The translations under genes were made by a program, and so were the position numbers. Source: Trichomonas vaginalis G3 (taxonomy: Eukaryota > Parabasalia > Trichomonadida > Trichomonadidae). Taken from it: a DNA stretch of 64,000 nucleotides. This document shows positions 19,740-31,077 of this stretch, one piece after another. Position 1 is the first letter of the stretch. Each line of letters opens with the position of its first letter. The notes beneath the pieces were generated by a model, which saw only the letters and a program-made list of their open reading frames with translations, ran no database searches and was not told the origin of the DNA. The stretch covers positions 19,498,082-19,562,081 of the forward strand of contig NC_067207.1 in NCBI RefSeq assembly GCF_026262505.1. Direction: 5' to 3'.

Positions 19740-21499
19740 GACGTTCTATAAAAATGATAATTTTCAAAAGGTTCTCAAAAGAACATTAAGATCATTTTGC
19801 TGTATTCCTTAAAGGGAATAATATTTTCTGGATTTTTGTATTTGCATTGCAAATAATCCATTCAATTTTTAAGACCAATTTTTGAATAAAGCTCGAGAGC
19901 AACTCAAGAAATGAACTGTATGAGCTTTTAAATGCACTTTTTGTTCATTAACTGTTTATCCTGCTATTTAAGATTTTTCAATTTTTGTATACTTCGAATA
20001 GTGAATTGAATGTTAAAAAAATGAGCAAAGACTAACTTTTTATTATGAAATATAGTTTAACTGTATATGTTAAGCATATTTAGATTTTTGTTAGTGATAT
20101 TTTGGCTCTCAATTTGGCCAGCTTTTGAAAGGAATTGATATCACTATTTTTTATGAAATAGTAAAATATATTATGCAACATCATTAAGTTGATATATTTA
20201 TGTTGATTATTCAAGGCGCCGTTACAAAACAGTTTCATTCAAAACTACCTCTGTCCAAGAACCCCTTTCAAAAATATATAGATATTTGCATTACCTTAAT
20301 GCTTAAATAATTCAGATATATTTAATAAATTAAAATTGAAAAGGTTCTCTCAATGTCGTTTGATTTCAAAAACATTGCTATATTTCATTCAAAATTATAA
20401 ACTAGCTATTAGAAAAATAGGATACAGTTTAAGAAGATGTATCTTTTAAATGCATATTTTGAATAAATTTTAATTGTGCAACTCAATTTTGAGCAGCAAT
20501 GAAAATTTTCGAATTTTCAACATTTATTCCTGAATGAGTGCATCGTGAATATGCACGAAAAATTTTTGTGCGTTTCAGAAAAATCAGCATACCGATATTC
20601 ATTGAAAGTAAACATAAATTAAATAGAGAACTTCAAGTATATATTGCTACGAAGGATGTCCTGAAGTATTTTGAGAAACCTGTTAAAAATTATTTTTCCC
20701 AAAATAGTTATTTTGGCTCAACATTTGGGTTTGTAGCCACAGCACTCTATCTTCGCTAATGACTGAATAATCAATGAATCACCATATCACCGCCGTAAAA
20801 TTGAAATTAATTACTGACCAAAAAAAGGAATAAATATTATATCCTGTAATGATGTAATATGTCAATGCTGATATCCAAACCTGTAAGCAAATTAATACCA
20901 AATTTGAATGTCTTTTGCCAATCCAATGCAAATAAATAGTAAAAAATCATATTTTCATAATCTATATCTTTATTAAAACGTATTACATTTTTTCATATGT
21001 TGAAAACTTCTTTCCAAATTTTGAATTCGCTCCAGAAAGAGAAAACTACTTTATAATTCAATGTTTGTCATGCCAAGTTGTTTTTTCATGTTCTCATATT
21101 GAAAAACACTTATTGGTCAATATATCAAATCGCGAAATTCAATTGGTTTCATTTTAATAATATCATATTGAATTTAGTGTTAATTCGCCTTCAAAATATG
21201 TTTGTGTTAAAATTATGGCAATATTTCAAGTAAAATATCAAATGTTGAATCAATTTTTTTCAAATAAAGGTGTTTCTTTGCTTCGTATGAAATTTCATGA
21301 TCTACTAAGGTAAGGTAGCTGATATCTACATGAAATACTAACTTGGATAAAAATGCAAAGACAATTGAATGAAAATTTAAAACATAAAATAAGATTTTAA
21401 TAAAATACTGCCTATTTGATAATGGTAAAATCTTGCCGATATCGATCAAAATCAAAATTTGGATAAATTGTCAGAAAATATAAAATCAAAAAAAAAAGA
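19740..21499. other. Intergenic, 1.76 kb
   Basis: Divergent promoter region between the kinase and the small plus-strand gene. Very AT-rich. Short open frames at 20538-20759 and 21213-21455 show no coding character (low-complexity Lys/Ile/Phe) and are not called. No repeats noticed. Confidence 0.5.
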
Positions 21500-21880
21500 A
21501 TGACAGAAGAAAATCCCAAGATAGACGTTCTTTCCATTCATGAAACCGTCTCGGAATTCATCGGTGTAAGGCAGATTCTTTGCAAGTTCAAAACTGCTCT
21601 TTGCCCAGATCGCTGTGGCCATTGTGCTGATGTTTACACATTCAAGGTGTTAGAATATACAAAATACGAGAAACCAGGTGAGTATGGAGATGATCAGCAG
21701 AAGGAGCTCCATATCAATACAAAAGAGCATGTCTTTGGACAAGATCCAAGCATTTTGGAGAAATGCAAGCACCTCGAAGAAGGAAAGAAGTATAGAGTTT
21801 GCTACAAGCATCTCTATGTTGATGATGGCTCAAATGCTCGCCCTGAAAGGCCATTTACCGAAATATCACCAATAAATTAA
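21500..21880 (+). CDS. Small Cys-containing protein, possibly laterally acquired
   Basis: 126 residues with coding-like composition much richer in GC than the flanks. It contains TALCPDRCGHCADVYTFKV (C-x3-C-x2-C) at about 32-50, then a Tyr/Glu-rich segment (EYTKYEKPGEYGDDQQ), and ends with CYKHLYVDDGSNARPERPF. The spacing and the PERP-type end remind me of small uncharacterised bacterial proteins with the same CPDRCGH core, so transfer from a bacterium is possible. That is memory of a pattern, not a search result. It stands alone, in plus orientation, and ends in TAAAA. Function unknown; Cys/His could bind metal. Confidence 0.75.
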   Translation: MTEENPKIDVLSIHETVSEFIGVRQILCKFKTALCPDRCGHCADVYTFKVLEYTKYEKPGEYGDDQQKELHINTKEHVFGQDPSILEKCKHLEEGKKYRVCYKHLYVDDGSNARPERPFTEISPIN

Positions 21881-24800
21881 AATTTTTCCTTGTATTTTGA
21901 ACAGTAATGAATAAATAACATCTTAATTTACGAAACATAGAACTTTTCGAAAATTCATATGATCAACTACTTCAAAATACCTCATTTTTTCAATAGCTAT
22001 TTATGGGCTTTGATCCTCCGCATAATTCTCTACTGCAATTGATCTTTTGCATATAATTAATAATAATATGTGATTATAACTATCGTTTAATATAATTATT
22101 AAATTAAATTTTTTTCATAAAACCAAATAAGATGTTTTTTATAATCCAATGATAGAGCAAGAAGAATTGTAAGCATTATAGCAATATCTTTCTCTAAATT
22201 ACATATATAAATCAAATGATTTTCATACAAAGAACGATGATTGAGAATGTCTGCTATATTTCATAAGTTATGGTCAAATTTTGAAAAATATAGTGATTGT
22301 TGCAGCCAATCCAGAGTTATGGTGAGACTTATTTCCTCATTGAAAAAAAAATGTATTCACACATGTCAATTGGAATTCTATCTTGGCATGTATTTCATGA
22401 ACATTTACCAGTTTCAGAAAGTCATAAATAATCACTATGTTATATGATAGATTGCGGTCCTAAGGAACATAGTGCTTTGATCCATTTGGTCAAAATAACA
22501 CCTTTTCAAAAAATGTTTGAAAAAAAAAATTCAAAACTTTTTTATTTTGAAGGCTGTTCTTTAAAACTGAACTTTGTTTGAGCATGAACACTAAGTTATC
22601 AATATTTTTATCATTTTTGGGCATTGTAGCATGTATTGTATAAGATATGACATTGAACAGATTGTTTATTTGCGATTGAACTGCTTTAAAATAAGTTAAG
22701 GAGTAATTTTGAAATATAGAACGTAAAATCAATTTTGCATGAAATTATTGTGATTAACAGACTTCTAATGGTTGAATTGGAGAATAGGAATTCAAACGAA
22801 CATTTTTTATTTCTTTCGAGAGTTATCAGGAACGAGGAATGAATATGCAATGAAGTAAAAGTCTTTAAAGACATGAAAGATTTTTAAATCTAAGACATAC
22901 AAATGGTGATAGAGATATAAAAAATTTTTTTGGTATTGTTAGCTAACACGTCATGTCTTCCCGGATGATTCAAGACTACATCCAGCTATTCTCAAACTTT
23001 CATTGCGCTCCACTTTCAGATGATGAAAATACTATTTGTTCAATATAATGCATGATTGTGTGAAAAGTTGTTTAAATTCTGGAGAAGAGATAATGAATGA
23101 AACGATAGAAAAGGAACGAAGTGATTAAAAGAAATGCTACAAACCCGACGTATGCTACATCATGATTGGCGATTTGATTTCATTGTATGTTTTGAGCATC
23201 GAAGAATTAGAAACATGTCCGTTGATTCTATCAAATTCTGAAAATTTTTGAATATGCAACGGAAGAAAAATTGAACAAATTTGCAGAATCATAAATGATG
23301 CAAGATACATATGGAAAATATTTGGTTTTGTATAAAATTTTATTTTCATTAATAAAACAACGGTAATTTATTAATGAGGCAAATCATTTTCAGATTCTTT
23401 TGTAGAATGATGAACCATAGCATAAATGGTGTTCATAAAATATAAGATGAAAGAACAATGGTATGATATATTAATGTCCAAATGTAGGAGCGGATTTAGG
23501 AAAAATTACGATATCAGAACAACGGTAGTGAAATTTATACGCCAATAAACATCCTAAAGTGTAAGCTAATGAATTTCAATATGAAAAAGAAAAATCAATA
23601 GGAAAAATTTCGAGAAATTTTTTGATTGTAAATAAAAAGTAGCAAATTATAAATGAAACGTTTCCATTATATAGTTGAAATTTTAAAAACTTATTTATGC
23701 ATGTCTCCATTATCGAACAGAATAATTTTTACAAAAAAACTTCGATATCAAAGTATTTTTCGCATCTTATAATTATTCATTGATATGTCAATATTGATAT
23801 TTATGTATCATTCTTTAAAAATGGAGTTCAAAATTTGTGTCTAAAAGTGACAATCCAATGGAAAATCCCTCTGAATTTTGGTTCTTTTTTCATGGATAAT
23901 TTTTTTTTCTCGACAAAAGAAATCTTGCCAGTAATACCTAATTAATGATACTAGCATATGTTTAAAAATTAAATTCAGTTATCAACCGCAAATTCTGAGG
24001 ACAAATTGTGAGAGTATTGAAAATATAGAAAACAATAAAAGATGCCAGTGGTAAAAGGTGATACATTTCGGGCAAGATAATTTCGAAACTATAGATTTTT
24101 TTCAATGAGATAACTTCTAGAAAAGTGAGATGGAGATAGGAGAAAACCAGGTGAGATGATGAGTTTGAAATATTGCTGAGTATGAATAGATGCGAAATTA
24201 AGTAACTACAGAAATCAAATCAATAGGATTTGAAAAGAATTGTTTGAAGATCCTAGTAATTTTTAAAAATATTTAGTGGAATATGCAGTACAACATATGA
24301 TTAATAATATTCATACGGGAAAAATTATCCAAAATATTGACCAAACATATTGATGTTTTTTGTAAATTGCCCGATTTTAAAAAAATGCATATTGCAATAT
24401 AACAAAGGTACATTCACTAGGCGATAACAGTAAAATGGGATGAAAATAGGATAAATAGCATCCCTATATAGTGCCTAACAATATTTATACGGGCCAAAAA
24501 AAATTTGGCTCGAGATTTGGCGAGTTATAAAACTTATAAAATTGAGAGGGATTTTTATTTTTGAATTTTTTTTGGAAAGTTAAAATTGCGATTAAAAATC
24601 GATTTCCAGGAGAACTAAGCATCTCATCATATATTTAAATCGATAAAAATATTAAATAATAGTTGAATAGTATAACAACGTGAAATTATGGCTGAATCTA
24701 CAGAAAAAATGAACATATTTGACATTTTTGAAAATTCATACGTTAGATGGTGACAGACTCATAAACTATACTTTAGCTAAGATTGATATATGGTTTCAAC

Positions 24801-25015
24801 AACACATGGTTAAAATCGTAAAAATATTTTAGATTTCAAAAAGATATATATGGTAATATAATGGAACAAAGTCAACAAATAGCATGTTAAATATGTTATA
24901 ATTAACTTTTTATTAGATCCAATAGTAGATATCGAATGGTTTCCAGCTTTATGGTTAAATATTTTCTTTTTGAGCTTCTCTTTAACTGTTGTATTAAGGT
25001 TGTAAATTTTTGATG

Positions 25016-25234
25016 CTAGAAACTATGGAATCTTCTTTGCTGCTGCATTTTTCTTGAGAGTTCTTGCAATTTCGAATACATCTGCGCATTGTATGAAATG
25101 GGGGCTTTAAAATATCTTGAATCATAATAGGACTGCTTCTCCAAAGGAATGCTTATTTGTAAATCAGAGAGTTTCAAAATTGAGAGCAAGATTATCATCA
25201 TAACTTTCGATTTTGCTGCGAAAAAGGAAGACAA
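25016..25234 (-). CDS. Possible small secreted peptide, 72 aa (66 from inner ATG)
   Basis: A short frame with more balanced composition than its surroundings. After a charged start, the stretch MMIILLSILKLSDLQ looks like a signal peptide. It is followed by about 50 polar residues (IPLEKQSYYDSRYFKAPISY, then helix-prone YSKLQELSRKMQQQRRF). No homologue recognised and no promoter element is decisive. It could be a real secreted peptide, a gene remnant or chance. Confidence 0.3.
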   Translation of the reverse strand: MSSFFAAKSKVMMIILLSILKLSDLQISIPLEKQSYYDSRYFKAPISYNAQMYSKLQELSRKMQQQRRFHSF

Positions 25235-26415
25235 GTAATTAACAAATCATTTACTGTTGTTCATCAAAAGAAGAAAACTTTGATAACAACTAATGATGAT
25301 AAAATCAAGCTATCTTTTAATATTTTAAATTGATAAGACATTCAAAATATTTGAATGGTTTAAAATATTTTCTTTTAATTTCTATAAGATATTATCATGA
25401 TTATATAATAAAATTTAAATTTTTATTCAAAAAGGCAATATTTCAAACTTTTAATTTCAAAAATCTTAATTCTGCAATAAGTGTATTTAATTGTAGCAAA
25501 TTTAATGATCCTTCGTCATGCTTAGCAATTTGGAACTCATAAATTAATGATTTCTTCAAGTAAAATTCTGCATTATTTCAAAAGTCAATAATTCTCTAGT
25601 AACTTTTCTTCAAACCCTAACCATTATATTATATGTATAATGGAGAATAATTGCAAAGAAAGATAGCCGAATTTACTGGGTAGTTCTTGTGATGCGAAAT
25701 AATTGCAAATTAACACCTAGTTTTAACAGCATCAATCTCTTTTTGCTCTCATTTAAATGCATTCGCACACTTTAATTTTGAAATATAAGAGTTTTGGAAA
25801 TTATCAAATTTATCTGCTCAAATACTATAGATCTTCATAAGTGTTAATAGAATCATTAGCCTTACATATAGTGTTTAATATAATGATGCACATTATACTG
25901 GGATTCATTCCTTATTCATCTAGTTATTATAAGATTTACAACCCCATGAAAATTTAAAATTTTGTCAAAAATAGTGAATGTACCTTTAATATAACAAATA
26001 CTAGTGATATTAGTGATCTGAATTTGATAAGCTCCAAAACGATGAGTTATATTCAATTCCCTGAAAACGATTCAGAAATGTCTGGCCAGTGATTCTTTCT
26101 AAAGATTTTTAGATATATTCTTATTTATTGGAAATAAATATGAAATATTGAAATTTATAGGTTCCGCTAAACGACAAATCAAAATCATGATATTTAGATA
26201 TTGGATGATATTTTAAATACTCATTAAGATTTAGATGGATGACTCTTTTGGAGTTTGGAGAATCTCTCTGAATTGGATTGTTTTTGAATTGTCTCAATTT
26301 GAGATGTGTGGTTCGAATAAATTGAATGTGAATAAAAAATAGCGGCTCTCAATTTCTGAAAACCGATGAAAACCACTTTTACTCTCGCAAAATTCTGAGG
26401 GTAGAAATCAAGAGA

Positions 26416-26431
26416 ATCATTTTTCAAACTG
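26416..26431 (+). promoter_or_regulatory. Initiator-like element before the E2F gene
   Basis: The sequence TCATTTTTC lies about a dozen bases upstream of the ATG at 26432. It fits the trichomonad initiator TCA+1-Py-(T/A), which normally sits within 20 bases of the start codon. Similar elements precede the TTLL gene (TCATTTTTTT before 33542), the Rab gene (TCATTATA before 40454) and the Myb gene (TCATTTG upstream of 36091 on the minus strand). Confidence 0.55.
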
Positions 26432-27199
26432 ATGAGTTACTTATGCTACTACCCCCAAGTTCAAATCAACCAACTTCCTGTCCCAATAACATTCCCTAAG
26501 GGTGTTGATTCCTTTAGAGCCTCCATCATCATGTTCGTCGAGACATTAGAAATGGAACCAAAGCAAAACTACACAATATCCCAGCTCTGCACACGCTTTG
26601 CATTCCAGAGAAGAAGATTTTATGACGTAGTCAACGTTTTGGAAGCCGCCGGATGCTGCCAGAAAACGAACTTTGACTGTTTCACATGGTTAGGCTTAGC
26701 CAATGTTAAGCCCCACTTGGCCCAGTTAATCAGAGACCACGAATTAACCACTTCCAAGAATGACATGGAAGAATTATTCCCAACGAGCGAATCCATTACT
26801 ATTGCCAATCTTGCTTATCAGTTCTTGTTAGCCTTCCTTGCCCTTGACAAGAAGCTCCTTGATATTAAGCAGATAGCCCTCTTCCTCTCCAGAAACAATT
26901 CCCGTTTCAAAACAACATTATGCAAGCTCTATCAGATCTCTCATATATTAGAAGTTGTTGGCATCATTGAGAAGACCATCACACCAGGCGAAGTCTTGCT
27001 CGCTGAGAGATTCTTCCCCGACAAGCCAAGTCAGAATCATGTCTTCATGGATGTCGGAATGCTCTTAAACGGAACTAAGAAGCAAACTGCTTCCGAAGTT
27101 TATGCCGATAGATGGAATGCTTTCACAAAAGTTCATGAATTGCCACAGCCAATGGTCTTACCAATCCTGTCCCCGATTACTTCCCCAATTAGTGTTTAA
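26432..27199 (+). CDS. Atypical E2F transcription factor, two DNA-binding domains
   Basis: 255 residues. First winged helix at about 28-88 with the E2F recognition-helix signature RRRFYDVVNVLEAAGCC, followed by a wing ending FTWLG. Second winged helix at about 128-196 with RFKTTLCKLYQISHILEVVG then IIEK. Two tandem DNA-binding domains and no room for a dimerisation, marked-box or Rb-binding region is the layout of E2F7/8-type atypical E2Fs, which bind TTTSSCGC-type sites without a DP partner and mostly repress cell-cycle genes. In the second domain the RRxYD core is relaxed to TTLCKLYQI, so DNA reading may differ. Possible role: cell-cycle transcription. The ORF is well framed, with an initiator-like TCA upstream and TAAA at the stop. 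Confidence 0.82.
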   Translation: MSYLCYYPQVQINQLPVPITFPKGVDSFRASIIMFVETLEMEPKQNYTISQLCTRFAFQRRRFYDVVNVLEAAGCCQKTNFDCFTWLGLANVKPHLAQLIRDHELTTSKNDMEELFPTSESITIANLAYQFLLAFLALDKKLLDIKQIALFLSRNNSRFKTTLCKLYQISHILEVVGIIEKTITPGEVLLAERFFPDKPSQNHVFMDVGMLLNGTKKQTASEVYADRWNAFTKVHELPQPMVLPILSPITSPISV

Positions 27200-27604
27200 A
27201 CTGTTTGTATATATTATATAATTATTCCCCTTTTTTGGCATAGTATGTAATTAATTCAGTTTGATAATACAATTCAGTTATATTTTCAGAATTATTTGAA
27301 CAAAAATTAGTTTAGTTTTGAAGTACTGGTGCTACCGGATTATATTTCATTGCAAAATCAAACTGTAAAAATAACTTCTCAATTTTAACCTAATTGAAAA
27401 ATATGATACACTGTATGAGAAAATACGAAATAATTTTTTACATAAAAAAAATTCAAGCCAAATTGCCGATATTGTCTTCTCAAATTTTTGTATAGTTTAC
27501 AGGAACCCATAACTTCACATTTTTTGAATTTGTATCATAAATGTAATCCTTATAATATGTCTTACCAAAATTTATCCGTAATTTCTCATCTTCTCAAAAA
27601 CTCA
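27200..27604. other. Intergenic, 405 bp
   Basis: AT-rich 3' flank of the E2F gene up to the MULE derivative. Nothing recognisable. Confidence 0.6.
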
Positions 27605-27787
27605 CTTTAAATAAGAGTAGGGGTAATTTTAGCTAAAAGTGACACCCCTGTAAAAAGTGACACACTCATGAAGGGTGTGATTACCAATCGGTAATTTCGA
27701 CAGTTTAGAATTTAAAATTTTTTATGGAACTGTTGCGAGTTTCATAAAGAATTTAAGGAATATAAGCAAAGATTTGAATCAAAATCT

Positions 27788-27888
27788 TAGACCTAAGCCG
27801 ATCGCTTCGCTCGCGGCTTCCGCGAATTACAGATCAGCAAAGATTTGAATCAAAATCTTCGAACTAAGCCGATCGCTTCGCTCGCGGC
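27788..27888. repeat. Two GC-rich palindromic subterminal repeats (MULE derivative)
   Basis: Two direct copies of a segment that includes GATTTGAATCAAAATCTT followed by AAGCCGATCGCTTCGCTCGCGGCTT-type sequence, itself nearly palindromic (AAGCCG...CGGCTT). They are the only strongly GC-rich blocks around and recur near 52015-52110 in the larger MULE. They are candidates for transposase-binding or hairpin sites. Confidence 0.75.
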
Positions 27889-27969
27889 TTTCTTTATTAT
27901 TTTAAATTTGCATATTTCCATCAAAAGTTCATAAGGTAAAAAATTTCGTTTATTTTTACTAAGAAAAAA

Positions 27970-28225
27970 AAAGTTTTTGATAATAAATTTATTTTATTAC
28001 GAAAAAGTAGCAATAATCGTAAAAGGGTATTGATAGGCTTGCTAAAGTAACTAATTTTAGCTGTCAAATACTTTTGTATTTTGAAGTAAATTAGTATAAA
28101 TTTGTTTTTACTTTTATTTCGAAAAAGTAACAATAATCGTAAAAGGGTATTGATAGGCTTGCTAAAGTAACTAATTTTAGCTGTCAAATACTTTTGTATT
28201 TTGAAGTAAATTAGTATAAATTTGA
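27970..28225. repeat. Two 120-bp tandem repeats (MULE derivative)
   Basis: Two copies of the 120-bp unit also found three times at about 49409-49765. The unit contains GGTATTGATAGGCTTGCTAA and AAATACTTTTGTATTTTGAA. Because 120 is divisible by three, an open frame on the minus strand persists across the copies; this does not show that it is translated. Confidence 0.85.
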
Positions 28226-28573
28226 TATTATTTTAACTCCCTTTGAAAACCTCAATTTTCCATACAGAGGGAACGGGAATAGCATCCAATATTCCCTGAG
28301 AATGGTTGCGCATTCTCAGTTCCCTCTATATTTCGAACGAAGCTCTCATCGGTCTTTTTTTTTAATACTAAACGTTTTTTTTCCTGTCACTTTTAGCTAA
28401 AATTTGGGTTTGCCCTTTAAATAATCGTAATCTGGGCAAAATGATGGATAAATAATAATATACACATCACCACCTGTTGATTACTAATACTAATTTTTCG
28501 ATAAAATAAATGTTGAAATAGGAAATTTTTAAACAACCGCATAAAGCTATATAAATAAGTGCATTCGAATCTA

Positions 28574-30103
28574 TTATGGCATCATTTTTTCTTTTGTAAA
28601 TACAATCCATGCTCCGACACCAGCAGCACCTAAAATGAAAGTTGGAAGGACAATCAAGAACGTAATGAAAGCGTCGAAACGGACGATCATATCTTTATCA
28701 TTCTTCTCGCAATTATAACCATGAAAACCGGGCTTGCAAACGCAAGTATGAAGTAAACAATGTCCATTTTCTGAATTACAATTCTTTGCGCAGTAACCGT
28801 GCATCCAATTCGAAATCTTTTGCATAATAAGTGGTTTCATCAAATTCAAATCATCGCCATCAGTAATTGCCGCTGGTCTCATATCGCATGAAATTCCATT
28901 ATGTGCGATATAGTAGTGCAATTTCTGGATGGAATAGTCTGTAATTCCTACAGTGAGGTTAACAAACGGGTCTAAGTCACAGGAAGTATAAATAGAATTT
29001 GTTGTTTTAATATTCGAAGCTCCGTACAAATCTCTCGACATAATGTTTATAGATTTCTTACTTATATCGATATTGAACATATTCATGCAAACTTCTTGGT
29101 AATAATCTGTATCTAAATCTGAAGGGAGGAAAAATCCAGTTACATTGAATAAACCGATCTCATTACATTGCATGAATAATTTACTCTTCTGGCTTTGTGT
29201 TTTCCAGGTTTTAATCATTGGATCCATTTGGTTTGGAGAATAATTTTTTGTTTTCTTCCAATTTTTGACATAAGTAATAAGAGAATCAACCTTGCTTTCA
29301 CTTGTGTTCAAGCTACGACAGTATTTACCAAGCATATCTTGGTTTTCTGTCAGTAAATAATAATAAAAATCTTGTAAAACGTATATAGCACTTCCAAAGT
29401 TCCTAGATTCATCAACTCCGATATTTGTAATGAAATCATTGTATTCTTTAGAAGAATTTTGGTAATTGGATATGATATCGAAGAGATTTAATGAATTGTT
29501 AAAACAAACAGGGTCTCTGCGATTAATTTGTGTACCTAAAAAGAAGTCGAGCTCGAAAGCTGTCTTTTTGAAATTAAGAATCGGTGATGATATCCATGAA
29601 AAGTTGACAAGTGAAGAATATTTAAGTTTGAATATGGAACCAATGGTGCCCATCAAGCCAGCACCAACAACAGTAATGGATTGATTGCCTGAGCATGGTT
29701 TCCATGATATGCTTCGTGCAATATTAGCGAGATCTTCAACACATTGATCAATAGTTAAAAATTTGTTTATTTTACTATCATATGGATCAAGTGTAGAGTC
29801 ACCAAAGAATCTCTGTTGAACAACGATTAAAATTGCTTTTGAATAATTTGCGAGCTCGAAAACTGGTAATTTATCGATTTCTTCTGTCTCTACGTTAATT
29901 GTATGTCCTAAGTATAGAATTACATTCGAAGTTGTGCTATTTTCTGGCCAAAATTTATCGATAATTGTATAATTCTGATAAAATGTTTCATTTGTAGAAC
30001 CAAAATGATCTAAAGGCTGTTCAATAGTTACAATAGAACATTCTGGAGGAAGGCAAGTTTTTATGTTCAATGAAACACTGAGAGAAAAAAGAAACAAAAG
30101 CAT
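28574..30103 (-). CDS. S28-like serine carboxypeptidase homologue with EGF and TM, catalytic Ser missing
   Basis: About 509 residues from ATG at 30103, which opens directly into a signal peptide (MLLFLFSLSVSLNIKTC). S28 landmarks: QPLDHF at about 28, QQRFFGDS in place of the usual EHRxYGxS, then VVGAGLMGTIG where active enzymes have GGSYGG, so the nucleophile Ser is replaced by Gly. The Asp region (SCDLDPFVNLTVG, about 376) and His region (AHNGISCDM, about 399) remain. After this comes an EGF-like module (about 437-467, six Cys, CVCKPGFHGYNC) and a transmembrane helix (about 480-502) with a short cytosolic tail. Many NxS/T sites. Predicted: cell-surface or lysosomal type I protein without peptidase activity, perhaps a binding protein. 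Active S28 family members remove residues after Pro. Confidence 0.85.
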   Translation of the reverse strand: MLLFLFSLSVSLNIKTCLPPECSIVTIEQPLDHFGSTNETFYQNYTIIDKFWPENSTTSNVILYLGHTINVETEEIDKLPVFELANYSKAILIVVQQRFFGDSTLDPYDSKINKFLTIDQCVEDLANIARSISWKPCSGNQSITVVGAGLMGTIGSIFKLKYSSLVNFSWISSPILNFKKTAFELDFFLGTQINRRDPVCFNNSLNLFDIISNYQNSSKEYNDFITNIGVDESRNFGSAIYVLQDFYYYLLTENQDMLGKYCRSLNTSESKVDSLITYVKNWKKTKNYSPNQMDPMIKTWKTQSQKSKLFMQCNEIGLFNVTGFFLPSDLDTDYYQEVCMNMFNIDISKKSINIMSRDLYGASNIKTTNSIYTSCDLDPFVNLTVGITDYSIQKLHYYIAHNGISCDMRPAAITDGDDLNLMKPLIMQKISNWMHGYCAKNCNSENGHCLLHTCVCKPGFHGYNCEKNDKDMIVRFDAFITFLIVLPTFILGAAGVGAWIVFTKEKMMP

Positions 30104-31077
30104 AATTTTGATTTCTGCCAAATATAAAACTCATCCGATTATTAAGGTTAGTAGTGTACTATGTGCAAATAGCAAGATTCAATCAAATACAATTGTAGGA
30201 TCTCAATAGATTTGATGACCTCATTTTCATCAACTCTAATTGAGCCGTGAAACCTATGGCAATGATACATACTCTTCTTACAGAAGCGTACCCTTTGTGT
30301 TCCAATGTTTCCTGTTTCATATTATTTCCCATTGTTTCGTTACAACTCATGAACCCACTAACTTTCTGAAGTCATAGAATAGCATGTGCGAAATAATATC
30401 GCAGGCTTGTCCTAAAACTGTAAAAATCTTCAATTATGATATCCGTAATAAATCTTTCGAAACAGAGTGCCTCATTACCTGTGATCTATCAGAATATTAC
30501 TTCAAATACTTACATGGTGATTTGCAGATTTCGGTCTTTGCGGAAAATTTAATCGAAATAAAATCGATAATCGATTATACATGGCAACGACACACGGATA
30601 TTTCTAGTAAAACTTTCAAAATTACTATTTTACATATCCTTTTTTGAATTACATAGTCATTTTTCAGGTCTTATTGAGCTATTTTAATAAAAACTCAATT
30701 ATTTCCAATTAATCTAATGGATTCATCGATTCTGTATCTAAAATATGTGTTATTCTATGATTTGGTTTTCCAAAAAATTCAGAAAATTATGTTTTTATTA
30801 GCAATTTCATAGTTTTGATTATCATTTTTTGATTTTTGAATTTTTTTTGGAAATTATCGATAACAATATTGTTCTGCATGATATTTGGAATCATTTTCCA
30901 GTGTTAATGAAATTCAGAGTCCATCGACAATTCAATAGGTGTATTGAAATTTTACAATGAATATTTAAGGAAATATTGTTTATAAAGTTATTTTAACAAT
31001 ATTTTTTTGTCGTGTAAGAAAATTTTCCTAAGTTTTCTGAATTTTACAAATCGGATTTCTGAAGATTCTCTGCGTGG
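30104..31077. other. Intergenic, 974 bp (divergent promoters)
   Basis: Separates the minus-strand S28-like gene and the plus-strand DYRK kinase. Contains an uncertain short frame, 30384-30647, listed separately. Otherwise AT-rich with nothing recognisable. Confidence 0.5.
30384..30647 (+). CDS. Doubtful small ORF, 87 aa
   Basis: 87 residues (MCEIISQACPKTVKIFNYDI...) with somewhat coding-like third positions in its first two thirds and a decay into Ile/Lys/Phe-rich sequence at the end. No domain recognised and no good promoter element. It could be a remnant of a gene or chance. Confidence 0.25.
   Translation: MCEIISQACPKTVKIFNYDIRNKSFETECLITCDLSEYYFKYLHGDLQISVFAENLIEIKSIIDYTWQRHTDISSKTFKITILHILF

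Larger units (their letters stand above)
21881..26431. other. Gene-poor AT-rich stretch, 4.5 kb
   Basis: The longest stretch without a confident gene. Short frames at 22241, 22490, 22686, 23155, 25330 and 26224 are low-complexity and lack support. One frame at 25016-25234 is listed separately. I saw no terminal repeats, tandem repeats or RNA genes, and no stretch reading as a decayed gene of known family. Confidence 0.5.
27615..28414 (-). mobile_element. MULE-derived non-autonomous element, 800 bp (internal deletion)
   Basis: Flanked by an exact 10-bp target duplication CTTTAAATAA (27605-27614 and 28415-28424). One end reads GAGTAGGGGTAATTTTAGC, the other, on the opposite strand, GGCAAACCCAAATTTTAGC. 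Both continue AATTTTAGCTAAAAGTGACA. Its left about 340 bp match the right end of the MULE at 49217-52289, and its right about 450 bp match that element's left end, in reverse orientation. The internal about 2.2 kb with the transposase is missing, and the join lies near 27950 at a short T/A-rich overlap. It holds two 120-bp repeats instead of three. It cannot encode transposase and would need help from a full copy. Confidence 0.92.

Noticed and set aside
20538-20759. 73-aa ORF in the intergenic stretch
   Set aside because: Low-complexity Lys/Ile/Tyr composition and no promoter or homology signal.
26224-26427. 67-aa ORF divergent from the E2F gene
   Set aside because: It starts 5 bases from the E2F ATG and covers its promoter; no domain, composition not coding-like.
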